Of a stretch of 64,000 bases of DNA, positions 24,868-31,954 are shown in pieces. Numbering within the stretch: position 1 is the stretch's first letter; every line of letters starts with the position of its first letter. The notes beneath the pieces were generated by a model that worked only from the letters and a program-made list of their open reading frames with translations, was not told where the DNA came from and searched no databases. A program made the position numbers and the translations under genes. The stretch is from positions 11,563,501-11,627,500 of the forward strand of contig WPIO01000007.1 of the NCBI GenBank assembly GCA_009760855.2, read 5' to 3'. This DNA comes from Cristatella mucedo. Taxonomy: Eukaryota; Bryozoa; Phylactolaemata; Cristatellidae.

Positions 24868-27800
24868 TACTTTAAATTTTTTCATTGCCTGTCTCATTTG
24901 TTGGCTCCCTTCGGTAGAAGGCATTGGTTTGTTGCATTGTTGCAGAAGTGCGACAACAAATAAGAGCTGTAATCTTTATGACATTTATGCAATGTTTGAG
25001 TAATACATAATCAAGGTCATGAAGAAGCACAGCAAAAATAAGTACTTTCTATCAATGACCAAATTGGTTTGTTATGGAATAGTGCCTTCATAGCTGCGGT
25101 ATCATCGGTCTAGCGACTAAAGAGTGGCTATCTTGTATAGCACCATAGTAATCATGTACTGTAATGTAATTAATGTCTGTAACTCCACAATGCCACAAAG
25201 ACTATGTGGGTGTTATGCAGGAGAGTTTTTTAAAGTGCACTCACAGCCTAAGTGGCTTTCGGTACGCATTCGGCAGCCAACATATTTCATCTCATGCAAC
25301 AAAGAGAAAGTGGGAAGCATAGCAAAGTCAGGAGAGCAGTTGAGGAAGTGAATCGCATGGAAGTAGCAGCTCGGGACTGCTGGAAAGGATGTGCCATACT
25401 TGGCAGCAGGAGAGTAGTTGTTGTATCTCGGCCACTAAGGTAGCGATGGACCGAAAGAAAGATGCTGTAAATCTGGCATTTATAAGCAGCAACTTTTGCC
25501 TCTTTTCATGTAGCTCACGTTGGTTTTGTCAGGCTTTGGATTTTATAATTTTTCTTTGTTTGCTGCTACTGCTTTTTGAGTGGTATAGCGACTCTCAGCC
25601 AAAGTCAATTTGATAGGCAAGCTTGCTTCAAATGCTTCCATCCAAGCCAAGCCAAAGACCCACATACAGCACGGAGCTTATAGTAATAATAATACATTTG
25701 ATATAGCGCCCTCAGATAACTCAATCTTTTTCTAGGGACTTAGCATTTGCTGCAAAGGAAGCACGATCGAATGGTTAGTGGAGGCATGCTCAATAAACAA
25801 CAATAATAACATGGTTATGGGTGACATGCACAGGGTAAGAATGCAAGTGTGGTTAGTGGCAGCATGCACAGTGTCAGCACCCAGAAGCACATAAAGGTCG
25901 AATCAAGGGACCCACTAAATGCTGTCATTAAAGGTGTTTTACATTTTTTTCAACGTGGACAAGTCAGGAGATGTCGTTAAGGAAGTCGGGAGTGATTTAC
26001 AGGCTTTGGTAGCATACAAACTAAAGGCACCGTCTCCAAAGGATTTTAGATTTGTACCAGGTATAGGTGTAGAGTTAGATTCCGAAAAGTAGGTGATACG
26101 ATGCTTAGCATGGTGGCAGAGCACATGTGATAGGTAGGCAGAAGCATAATAATGAAGGGATCTAAAAGTGGGTGACAAAACCTTGAAGTCGATGCGTTGC
26201 TTCCTTAAGATGCGCCGTGTTAAGCGAAGGCTAGAACGTCGTTTCAAGAAATCGGGGTCTGAGGCAAACCTAATCAATTTTAAAGACTTCCTTCGAGTTT
26301 ACACCCGAAAGCTTAAAAAAGCCTGGGCTCCTTTTTTCATTGGAAAGCTGAATTCCTGCCAGTCGGACACTAAACAGATTTATAAGACAGTAAACCATTT
26401 ACTGGCCAATGCTGTGAGGTCTGACTCCCCAGATATTAAGGGCTCAGCCGAAAAGTTTTCAGCCTTCTTTACTGAAAAAATTGTGCACATTCGTGCCTCC
26501 ATTAAGCCCCCTCCGACCAAAGCAATCGCCGTTCCTCAACCTGTGACCTTTCTTAAAAGGTTCTCCGATGTTTCTGCCTGTGATGTGGCTGCCTTAATAA
26601 GGTCTAGCAAAAAGAGCTCGTCTCCTGAAGACCCTATACCTTCATCTCTGTGGTCTTCACTTGCAGACCAACTTAGACCTGCCATAACCAAGATTTGTAA
26701 TGCTTCTTTGGGAGAAGGGGGCATCCCCAAGTCCTTCAAATCGGCAATCGTTAGACCTATTCTTAAAAAGCCTGGATTAGACACAGAGGTCCTAGCAAAC
26801 TATCGTCCAGTTTCCCTTCTTCCGTTCTTATCAAAGATTCTTGAAAAAATTGTTGCTAAGCAGCTAGTTGAACATATTGAAAAGAATGGAATTTCAGAAA
26901 CATTTCAATCAGGGTTCAAGAGGCAGCACTCTACTGAAACTGCTATCCTCCGTGTTAACAATGACATTCTACGTGGCAATGACGACGGGAATGTCACTGC
27001 CCTAGCTCTGCTAGATCTGTCTGCTGCCTTCGACACCATTGATCACGAAGTTCTGCTTGAACGATTGAAAACAACGATCGGTCTGGCAGACGAAGCACTG
27101 GCGTGGTTTAAATTATACTTGTCTGATCGTGTTCAATCCGTGTCGTGTGGGGGTCAGGTCTCAGACATGAGAAGGGTCACCTGTGGAGTCCCTCAAGGGT
27201 CTGTACTTGGTCCCTTGCTGTTCTCTATTTATACGCAACCTCTGGGAAAAGTGATTAAGGCCCATGGAATAGGATATCACTTCTATGCTGACGATACTCA
27301 GTTGTATTTGTCATTTAAACCGTCGGAATCTGCTGCAGCAACTGAGAAACTGAATGCTTGCCTTGCCGATATTCGATCCTGGATGTCGGAAAACTTCCTG
27401 AAATTAAATGACGATAAAACTGAACTGCTTCTCATAGGACACCCTAAGCGTGTGGCTGGATTAAAAGGCTTTGCTGTTCTAATAGGTGATGCTATTGTGC
27501 GACCTTCACCACGTGCTCGTAATCTAGGTGTCGTGTTTGACAGCTGCCTCAATTTCAAAAGCTTCATTCAGAAGACTGCCTCTACAGCTAGCCATCACAT
27601 CCGATCCCTATCCAAGATTAGAAGCTGTCTCCCACAGTGGCTTGTAAAAAATTTAACTAGCTCCTTAGTTCTGTCTCGGCTTGATCATTGTAATTTTCTT
27701 TTGGCTGGGCTACCAAAGAAAGCTATTATGCCACAACAGCAGACTATGAATATGGCTGCAAGGCTGGTCTTCAAGTCCCAGTGGTTTGAGCACGTGTCAC

Positions 27801-30800
27801 CTCTGCTGAAAGAGCTAGGATGGTTGCCGGTTGAGGAAAGGATACAGAGCAAAGTTCTTACGCTGACCCACATGGCCCGCCACGGCTTGGCTCCTTTGTA
27901 CCTAGCTGAACTGCTGCATCAGTTTCAGCCTGTTCGCGCCCTCAGGTCCTGTGTGGACAATAAATTAGCTGTCCCATTCCTCCGCTTGAAGACAGTTGGC
28001 GACAGAAGCTTTAGCTCTGCAGGTCCTAGACTGTGGAACTCGCTTCCACAATTCTTATGCAACGACAACTACTCTCCAACTGCCGACTATGGCACATCTT
28101 TTTCAGCGGTCCTGAACTGCTACTTCTATGCTACTCACTACCTCAACTGCTCTCCTGACTCTGCTATGCTTCCCACTTTCTCTTTGTTGCATGAGACGAA
28201 GTCTGTTGGCTACCGAATGTCTACCGAAAGCCGCTTAGGCTGTGAGTGCGCTATACAAAACTCTCCTGCGTAACACCCACATGGTCTTTATGACTTTGTG
28301 GAGTTACTGACGGAGATACATTACATTACATTACATTGCTTGACTTGGAGCCGGTGCAGATCGGCGAGAAGCAATGGGATCTGGCAACTGTGACGTTCAC
28401 GACAGACAAGCCTAGTTGCAGAGTGGTGCACCATCTGTAAGCACCTGAGTGCACTGGCCTGGTAGACCAGCAAGCAGTGGGTTACAGAAGTCAAGACGGA
28501 TGTCACAAATGCATGGACCAACTTAGATGTGGCATCTTTGTCTAAACAGCACGTGTTTTAGCAATGTTAGGTAACTGAAAGTAGGCAGACGTGACTGTGG
28601 AGCTGATGTGGTCGTCTAGTGAAAGGTTACTTTGAAACATGATGCCTTGATTTCGTGCTGATCCGACAGGAATTATGCCGGCAGAGCCGATTTTGAGCTA
28701 TAAGCTTTCCAATTTCTGAATAACACTTGGTTTGCTCATAACTAGTAAGTCGGTTTTATCATCGTTCAATTTAAGAAAGTTTGCTGCCATTCATGTGCAG
28801 ATGTCATCAATGCATGCAGCAAGGGAGTTGAGGGAATTCGACATGCTGGAGGGCTGGTAGGGATCAAAGCAGAGGTACAACAGAATGTCATCTTCATAGA
28901 AGTGAAAACCTAGATTGTGCCTCGCAATCCAACGGCAAAAGGGAGAGTATAAGCCATGGGCTTCAACCCTTGTTTGTAAGCCTCAGTCTGGTTCTACAGC
29001 TAATCACTCCACAGAGTCGGCATTGCTTGCGGTGTATAACGACCTACTTAAGAATACAGACGTAGGAAGATCATCTCTAGTTGTTTTGATCTTTCTTTCG
29101 GCAGCTTTTGATGCCATCGATCACAACGTCCTCGATTGCCTGTCTTCTCGCCTGGGCGTTATTGGCACTGTTCTGTAATGGTTCAGTCGTATCTCAGTGG
29201 GAGACTCCAGAGTATTGACGTGAATGGACAAAGATCACCCAAGGAACCTCTGTAATATTAGATACCTCAGGGGTCTGTGCTTGGTCCTGTTCTTTTCACG
29301 GTGTATACTCTATCTCTCTGCCGATGTAATTACCAGGCCCAATCTAGGCTTTCACTTCTATGCAGATGACACTCTGTTTAACTTTTGCTTTGATCCTACG
29401 CAGCCCTCCAGCACGTCGAATTCTCTCGACCTTTCTTCATGCATTGATGACATGCGCACACGAATGGCAGCAAATTTTCCCAAATTCAATTATGATAAAA
29501 CCAACTTACTACTTATGGGAAAACCAAGTGTGATTCAGAAATTGGAAAGGTAAACGCTCACAATCGGCTCTGCCGGCATATTTCCTGTTGAATCTGCACG
29601 AAATCTAGATTTATTTTTCCATTGTGACCTTCATTAGATGAGTACACCGGCTCCACAGTCAAATCCGCCTACTTTCAGCTACATATTGCTTAAATTTGGG
29701 CTTGTTTAGACAAGGATACCACATCTACTTTGATCCATGCTTTTGAGATATCCCATCTTGACATCTGTAACTAACTGCTTGCTGGTCTACCTGCTCGTGC
29801 AATAAGGTGCTTACAGCTGGTGCAAAACTCTACGGCTAGGCTTGTCTGTCGTGAGCGTCGCAGTTGCCACATCACTCCACTTCTCGCTTACCTGCACTGG
29901 CTCCTAGTCGAGCAGCCCATCGACTTCAGGGTTTGCCATTCACTTTTAGGATCCTTCATTCTTTGGCTCCAGCTTATCTATCAGATCTACTACCCCTAGG
30001 CTAAGCATCACAGGACTCGCTTTTCGGAATATAGTCGATTACGTATACCTCGTACAAAACTCATATCCTTTGGAGCCCGAGGCTTTAGTTCATAGGCTCA
30101 CTAAGTCTGGAACTCACTCCCGACTTGCGTCACTGCATTTCCTGACTTAACCACATTTAAAAAGAAGCTAAAAGCACATCTATTTATCACAGCATTTAGT
30201 AAGTCTTTGTGACTCATTCTTAGTGTGCTTGTGCGTGCTAACACTAACCATATTTGCATGTTTACCGTGTGCATGGCAACTCTAACCATAATATGCTTGT
30301 TCATTTAGCATGCTACTGCTAGCCATTCGATCGTGCTTTCCTTTGCAGCAGTTTTAAAGTGCATAGAGAGATACTGAGTTATCTGAGGGTGCTATAACAG
30401 CATTATTAGTATTATTATTATTATGAAGAGATGTCTGAAGATTCAAGCCAGTCCGCTGAAGAGGGTCTGCAGGGAGGGGGCTGAGCCACGCCCAAAAATA
30501 AAGGGTAGCTGTCACACTTCTCTCACTCTTCTTCCCAGCGACCCTCACACTCAGCCAAGGTTTGGTCCCAGCGGCGGTCAAGGCGCTCTCGCCCCGGGGA
30601 CCGAGGCCTGAGGCTGAGGTCGTGGGCTCGAGCCCCGAGGCACGTGCGCGAAGCGCCCGGATAGAGATTTAGTTCTCTTGGGGCGCTATACAAATGAATT
30701 ATTATTGTTATTATCATCAATCCTGCTCAGGGTAGGGATTTTTTCTGATCGATCGTTGTCTGTCGTACGTGAGCCGGCTGCCGTCCCTAAATGTCAATTG

Positions 30801-31954
30801 ACGGCAATCTAAAATGTGCCCTTAAAATGCAATCGATTGAACGTGAGGTCTCGATGGGTCCCTGCTTGTGAATAATGCCAATCCGTTCATTGTATATGTG
30901 TTATTAGATTTATTTCAATTAGGCCAATTTTAACTCCAGTTAAAAGAGGGTGTATGTCGCTCTCGGCTGCTGCAGGTGAAGGCTGGTGACGCTCAGACTG
31001 CTACATGCAGGCATCAAAGCTGTTGAGGCTTGCTGCCCATGTCTTCCAGAACACATTGTCGGTTAGAAGCGGCTATGCCACTCCGAGTGTCGGAATTTTT
31101 CAACTACAGTTATCGCTTTCGTGCTCCGAAAAATCCTACTCCGGTTCGTGCACAATTTTAGGCCATTCGAGTGGTTTTGACTGGGAGCTTGGGCTGTTAG
31201 TGGAGACAGTGTGCAGGCATGGTATGCATTATGGACTTCCTGTTTAGGCGAAACGTGCATTGCTGCTCACTGGATTTACCTTCACGCTAGCAGTTTCTAG
31301 GCCGTCTTTCTCTTAGTAAAGGCTGAAGGTGCAGTTGCTGTTGCTGTGTCGTCGGGTTTCCGGAGCCCCTGCTAACTGGTCGTTGCCTCACGTGCTGCAT
31401 CAATTTTAGGCCAACCCACACGAAATGCTTCGAGCGTTGGAGTTATCGGCTGCAACGCGGTGGCGCAGTACTGCGGTGGCCGCAGAGTCGGCAGAAGGGA
31501 GCCGGATGAAGGAGGTCGGGGTTGGGAGGCCGGCCATGTCTGCCGGTATGTAGCGGTTCTGCTGTTCTCGCTTTAGCCACCCGAAGCTGCGCAGCCCCGA
31601 GGCCGGCCGGCCGGCCTCGGGGCTGCGCCTGCGAATTCTTTGCAGCTGATTCTCGTCTAATTACCTCTTTCAGCCAAACCTAGCAGCAGCCGCCGCCAAG
31701 GCGTCTCTGCCGAGCAGCGGCAGCAGCAGGCGCCACGGCCCGAGGCCGCTCGGTGCCCTTCTGCTGCTGCCGCCACAGCCGAGGCTCCAGCCACCAGCGA
31801 TGTTCGCCTGCTCCGAGCTGTCCACGTCCCTGGCCGAATTAGGCGCTACAAGCCGCTGACGATAAAGCCGAGCACGAAGCCGCCCACGAAGCCCGAGTCG
31901 CCGCATTTCTTGTCGAGGCTGGCGAAAAAGGCGGCAAAGAGCGCGGCTTTCTGA
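14431..31954 (+). CDS. TPX2: TPX2, Aurora A activator and spindle microtubule nucleation factor (spliced gene)
   Basis: TPX2 targets and activates Aurora A on spindle microtubules and promotes branching nucleation. Two conserved ends identify it. The N-terminus (MDVDPTYEFNAPRFFDF) has the Aurora-binding motif, human YSYDAPSDFINF. The C-terminus (IRRYKPLTIKPS, then PESPHFLSRL) matches the conserved tail (human IRKYQGLEIKSS, then PVSPKFSTRF). Exons read: 14431-14527, 19660-19750, 19847-20452, 20600-20738, 20947-21019, 21429-21627, 23712-23784, then unresolved, then 31410-31545 and 31674-31954. Splice phases agree within exons 1-7 and between the last two exons. About 550 codons are visible against about 750 in human, so central TPX2-repeat exons are missing or diverged. 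Intron 1 holds an antisense-free LINE-A copy and the large 3' intron holds several LINEs. Confidence 0.78.
14530..15135. other. TPX2 intron 1, first part, no recognised feature
   Basis: Open frames at 14732-15039 on the plus strand are short and match nothing I know. This is most likely plain intron. Confidence 0.35.
15136..15401 (+). mobile_element. LINE-A 3' UTR fragment
   Basis: Starts CACCTGTTTATCACAGCATTTAG and ends TGGGCGCTATACAAGTG with (ATT)n. It is 5' truncated within the last codons of the ORF and lies in TPX2 intron 1. Confidence 0.88.
15402..16150. other. Intronic stretch with an unexplained open frame
   Basis: A 181-codon plus-strand frame runs from 15607 to 16152 and ends just as the LINE-A copy starts. 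It is cysteine- and leucine-rich, shows no domain, and has no acceptor that would join TPX2 in phase. It is probably chance. Confidence 0.2.
16151..17686 (+). CDS. LINE-A ORF2 fragment, reverse transcriptase
   Basis: Reverse transcriptase of a non-LTR retrotransposon; it copies element RNA into DNA at a nicked target. The frame is open from 16148 to the stop at 17684-17686, with the first Met at 16241 (481 residues from there). From that Met: NYRPVSLLP near residue 33, LLDLSAAFDTIDH with the motif A aspartate near 111, GVPQGSVLGPVLF near 170, and the catalytic FYADD at 194-198. The C-terminal AWNSLPTC...LKTHLF is typical of this group. The endonuclease domain is missing through 5' truncation, so this copy cannot move by itself. 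The uninterrupted frame suggests a fairly young insertion compared with its relatives here. Confidence 0.93.
   Translation, partial: KTTSPLDPIPTVLLLRCIDLLLPCITNIINMSLASGHVPAPFKKAVVRPLLKKVTLDQENLSNYRPVSLLPFLSKTLERVVADQLNSYIETSYLASKFQSGFRANHSTESALLRVYNDLLRNADMGRVSLLVLLDLSAAFDTIDHKVLLERLSSRLGITGTALQWFRSYLSGRLQSIDVNGQRSSEAPLKYGVPQGSVLGPVLFTVYTLPLADVIAKHNLGFHFYADDTQLYLCFDPSQPSSTSNSLNSLAACINDIRTWMAANFLKLNDDKTNLLVMGKPSVIQRLERLTLKIGSASISPVESARNLGVIFQSDLSLDDHISSTVKSAYFQLHNIAKIRACLDKDTTSKLVHAFVTSRLDFCNSLLTGLPACAITRLQLVQNSVARLVCRERRSCHITPLLADLHWLPVRQRIDFKVLSLTFRSLHSMAPAYLSDILPHQAKHRTTRFSESISLEIPHTNLKSFGDRAFSSYAPKAWNSLPTCVKTSPDLTTFKRNLKTHLFRAAFSGSL
16151..17921 (+). mobile_element. LINE-A, best preserved copy (CR1/L2/Rex1 group non-LTR retrotransposon)
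   Basis: A 5'-truncated insertion of 1.77 kb in TPX2 intron 1. It starts in the reverse transcriptase ORF, upstream of the palm. A 3' UTR of about 235 bases follows. It ends AAATGTAAAGCGCATAGAGA, then GGGCGCTTTATCAAGTGAAT and (ATT)n. The tail type is shared by many CR1, L2 and Rex1 elements. No clear target site duplication was seen. Confidence 0.93.
17922..18274. other. Intronic spacer
   Basis: Contains a short degraded (ATT)-like patch at 18085-18110 and nothing else recognisable. Confidence 0.4.
18275..18358 (+). repeat. LINE-A tail fragment
   Basis: TGCAGCCAGTTGTAAAGCAC, then AAGCTCTCTTAGGGTGCTAT and (ATT)n. More diverged than other tails in the window. Confidence 0.65.
18576..18729 (-). 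mobile_element. tRNA-derived SINE, diverged
   Basis: GGCTAGCTGATTCAGGAGCC, a plus-strand B-box complement (GAATTGAACCC) and an end at CTTAGCCGCGGGCC. Clearly of the same architecture but older than the subfamily 1 copies. Confidence 0.6.
18730..19659. other. Intronic stretch with a pyrimidine-rich patch
   Basis: A CT-rich segment at 18820-18950 is low complexity. A degraded tRNA-like patch (GATGGCCCTCTGGCTAGCA, then GAGTTCGATTTC) lies near 18998-19052. No exon was seen before 19660. Confidence 0.35.
19660..19750 (+). CDS. TPX2: TPX2 exon 2 (predicted)
   Basis: Acceptor TGTGGCCATTTGCAG and donor AACAGG|GTAAGT flank 91 bases. It joins exon 1 in phase (G|GT gives Gly) and leaves two bases for exon 3. 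It encodes VRVVGDVAGSPGLRLPASLP and more, poorly conserved as expected for this region of TPX2. Confidence 0.55.
19847..20452 (+). CDS. TPX2: TPX2 exon 3 (predicted), low-complexity N-terminal half
   Basis: Acceptor TTTTCTTGCTGCTGCAG, donor CTGAG|GTAGGC. 606 bases are open in the phase set by exon 2, and the intron before it is only 96 bases. Near the end it reads SLDEEAAAPADENRPPLPG, where DENRPPL resembles a KEN/D-box type degron, then KPMKEPRSLAP. GC content is high, and other frames are partly open, so an internal intron or a shift cannot be excluded. Confidence 0.5.
20600..20738 (+). CDS. TPX2: TPX2 exon 4 (predicted)
   Basis: Acceptor GCTTGCTTGCTGCTGCAG, donor GGCAAG|GTTTGT, 139 bases. 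It reads SRSIALSARLTRAAAAVPIN then VSAPKDGLQLRAGK. The RS.xLSA pattern resembles human RRSLRLSAQ. Phase agrees with exons 3 and 5. Confidence 0.55.
20829..20872 (+). repeat. (GAT)n microsatellite
   Basis: About fourteen GAT units with one interruption, in the intron between TPX2 exons 4 and 5. Confidence 0.95.
20947..21019 (+). CDS. TPX2: TPX2 exon 5 (predicted)
   Basis: Acceptor GGGCCCTTCCCTGCAG, donor CAGTCG|GTGAGA, 73 bases. It encodes PSAAQVDRLRVAALTRANSL and ATAV. It bridges the phase-0 end of exon 4 and the phase-1 start of exon 6 exactly. Confidence 0.55.
21045..21109 (+). repeat. 13-bp tandem repeat, five copies
   Basis: Unit CTCTCTGGAGCTG repeated five times without a mismatch, inside TPX2 intron 5. 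Diverged versions continue to about 21150 (GAGCTGCTAGCTGGAGCTGC). Confidence 0.95.
21429..21627 (+). CDS. TPX2: TPX2 exon 6 (predicted)
   Basis: Acceptor TGCTCGTGTTGTCACTGCAG, donor GAGAAATT|GTAAGTG, 199 bases. After an alanine-rich start it reads TIGDKGLAEKSRLQEPAVGL, then MQKRTASLRSVMPEK and a split phenylalanine codon completed by exon 7. Confidence 0.6.
21628..22264. other. TPX2 intron 6, first part
   Basis: No exon or repeat recognised. Composition turns AT-rich after 21850. Confidence 0.35.
22265..22830. mobile_element. LINE-C fragments in both orientations
   Basis: A minus-strand 3' end lies at 22265-22385 (compare 24060-24130). A plus-strand piece at 22400-22565 has the signature FGNRAFISYASKVWSLLPAS-like. 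A minus-strand piece at 22600-22830 carries the complement of a TCxGCCATATCACACCATTTC block. All are decayed. Confidence 0.6.
22831..23711. other. TPX2 intron 6, last part
   Basis: Spacer with no recognised repeat or exon, though CTTACCTCACCTTACCTCATC near 23461 is a small repeat. Confidence 0.35.
23712..23784 (+). CDS. TPX2: TPX2 exon 7 (predicted)
   Basis: Acceptor CTACTTTTCATTTTAG, donor CGAAG|GTAAAT, 73 bases. With the split codon it continues exon 6 as PEKFKQRFDDHLATRKVHG then APTLSCTSK. The continuation of a charged, protein-like sequence across a 2.1 kb intron supports both exons. Phase 0 at the end. Confidence 0.58.
23930..24032 (+). CDS. TPX2: TPX2 exon 8 candidate, frame uncertain
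   Basis: Acceptor GTGGCCTTGTCAG; donor CAATCAG|GTATTT. Continuing exon 7 directly (phase 0) gives QALPHKETKPNTYPDRISIQ and more. If a 32-base exon at 23827-23858 is used first, the frame changes to RPCPTKKQSPTRIQTESAYK, whose SPTRIQT resembles the TPX2 motif TPVLQTKHR. I cannot choose between them. Confidence 0.3.
24060..24480 (-). mobile_element. LINE-C 3' fragment
   Basis: Minus-strand frame KLWNSLPGPGTTCNDLATFK then SQLKTATDP is the conserved C-terminal end of a CR1/L2-type reverse transcriptase ORF. LINE-A has AWNSLPTC...TFKRNLKTHLF at the same place. Confidence 0.7.
24593..24753 (+). mobile_element. tRNA-derived SINE, subfamily 2
   Basis: ACCGTGATGGCCCTAGGAGG, TAAGGTGCTTGCTCATCAAG, weak B box (GGATTCGACTTC) and end GAGGCTGTTAAATCAGCTA. 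Confidence 0.85.
24821..24864 (+). repeat. (TA)n microsatellite
   Basis: About 22 TA units after a CA-rich lead-in. Confidence 0.95.
25152..25425 (-). mobile_element. LINE-B 3' fragment
   Basis: It is the complement of the LINE-B end at 28060-28330. Shared blocks are ACTCCACAATGCCACAAAGA, GTGGGTGTTATGCAGGAGAG, GCAACAAAGAGAAAGTGGGA and GTCAGGAGAGCAGTTGAGG. The plus-strand edge begins with degraded (TAATG)n, the complement of the LINE-B tail. Confidence 0.88.
26203..28335 (+). mobile_element. LINE-B (CR1/L2/Rex1 group), nested in LINE-A
   Basis: Flanked by the hexamer TTGCTT at 26197-26202 and 28336-28341, consistent with a short target duplication. The 3' end is (ACATT)n rather than (ATT)n, which separates the family from LINE-A. 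The insertion is 5' truncated and lacks the endonuclease. Confidence 0.92.
26204..28273 (+). CDS. LINE-B ORF2 fragment, reverse transcriptase
   Basis: Open for 689 codons. The twelve codons upstream of 26204 that extend the frame to an ATG come from the host LINE-A and are not part of the protein. Regions in order: the pre-palm linker (KSSSPEDPIPSSLW), NYRPVSLLPFLSKILEKIV, LLDLSAAFDTIDHEVLLERL, GVPQGSVLGPLLF, catalytic FYADD (Tyr near residue 361), LKLNDDKTELL, and the C-terminal GPRLWNSLP. After that the frame runs on through what should be 3' UTR (CECAIQ from GAGTGCGCTATACAA), suggesting a late frameshift or lost stop. It is about 55-60% similar by eye to LINE-A in the palm. No endonuclease. 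Confidence 0.93.
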   Translation, partial: LKMRRVKRRLERRFKKSGSEANLINFKDFLRVYTRKLKKAWAPFFIGKLNSCQSDTKQIYKTVNHLLANAVRSDSPDIKGSAEKFSAFFTEKIVHIRASIKPPPTKAIAVPQPVTFLKRFSDVSACDVAALIRSSKKSSSPEDPIPSSLWSSLADQLRPAITKICNASLGEGGIPKSFKSAIVRPILKKPGLDTEVLANYRPVSLLPFLSKILEKIVAKQLVEHIEKNGISETFQSGFKRQHSTETAILRVNNDILRGNDDGNVTALALLDLSAAFDTIDHEVLLERLKTTIGLADEALAWFKLYLSDRVQSVSCGGQVSDMRRVTCGVPQGSVLGPLLFSIYTQPLGKVIKAHGIGYHFYADDTQLYLSFKPSESAAATEKLNACLADIRSWMSENFLKLNDDKTELLLIGHPKRVAGLKGFAVLIGDAIVRPSPRARNLGVVFDSCLNFKSFIQKTASTASHHIRSLSKIRSCLPQWLVKNLTSSLVLSRLDHCNFLLAGLPKKAIMPQQQTMNMAARLVFKSQWFEHVSPLLKELGWLPVEERIQSKVLTLTHMARHGLAPLYLAELLHQFQPVRALRSCVDNKLAVPFLRLKTVGDRSFSSAGPRLWNSLPQFLCNDNYSPTADYGTSFSAVLNCYFYATHYLNCSPDSAMLPTFSLLHETKSVGYRMSTESRLGCECAIQNSPA
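28977..30424 (+). mobile_element. LINE-A copy, decayed
   Basis: Begins CTCAGTCTGGTTCTACAGCT, the complement-free equivalent of the segment FQSGFRANHSTESALL. It passes through broken palm motifs (FLSAAFDAIDHN, FHFYADDT) and ends GGGTGCTATAACAGCATT plus (ATT)n. Several frameshifts and stops mark it as a dead copy. Confidence 0.92.
30545..30718 (+). mobile_element. SINE with a LINE-A-like tail
   Basis: A tRNA-like head (AGCGGCGGTCAAGGCGCTCT; B box GGTCGTGGGCTCGAGCCCCG) is followed directly by AGATTTAGTTCTCTTGGGGC, GCTATACAAATGAATT and (ATT)n. The tail matches the LINE-A 3' end, unlike the other SINEs of the window, which end in AAATCAGCTG. This suggests a SINE that uses the LINE-A machinery. 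Confidence 0.75.
30719..31409. other. TPX2 intron before the penultimate exon
   Basis: Possible small exon at 31164-31222 (acceptor CACAATTTTAG, donor CATG|GTATGC), open only in a phase that does not fit the next exon. Nothing else recognised. Confidence 0.3.
31410..31545 (+). CDS. TPX2: TPX2 penultimate exon (predicted)
   Basis: Acceptor GCTGCATCAATTTTAG, donor CTGCCG|GTATGT, 136 bases. Phase 0 in, phase 1 out, matching the last exon. It encodes ANPHEMLRALELSAATRWRS and further residues ending GRPAMSA. It is not conserved enough to identify alone. Confidence 0.55.
31674..31954 (+). CDS. TPX2: TPX2 last coding exon, conserved C-terminal tail
   Basis: Acceptor ATTACCTCTTTCAG. After a Gln- and Ala-rich stretch it reads VRLLRAVHVPGRIRRYKPLT, then IKPSTKPPTKPESPHFLSRL, and ends AKKAAKSAAF before TGA at 31952-31954. 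Human TPX2 ends ...ARLRRELVHKANPIRKYQGL, then EIKSSDQPLTVPVSPKFSTR. The order RLxR...IR+Y...IKxS...PxSPxF is shared, which makes the assignment firm. The tail here is longer by about ten basic residues. No AATAAA was seen in the next 600 bases. Confidence 0.85.

Larger units (their letters stand above)
25684..28940 (-). mobile_element. LINE-A copy split by a nested LINE-B insertion
   Basis: The minus-strand LINE-A copy has its 3' end at 25684 ((TAA)n then GATATAGCGCCCTCAGATAA). It runs to 26202, is interrupted by LINE-B, resumes at 28336 in exactly the next position of the element, and ends near 28940. The plus-strand copy at 28977-30424 abuts it head to head. Coding frames are broken. Confidence 0.9.

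Noticed and set aside
25124-25443. Plus-strand frames with KWLSVRIRQPTYF, at first taken as a TPX2 exon
   Set aside because: The sequence is the reverse complement of the LINE-B 3' end (28060-28330), including its tail repeat.
26168-26203. The ATG and first twelve codons of the long LINE-B frame
   Set aside because: They belong to the interrupted antisense LINE-A copy; the LINE-B sequence begins at 26203.
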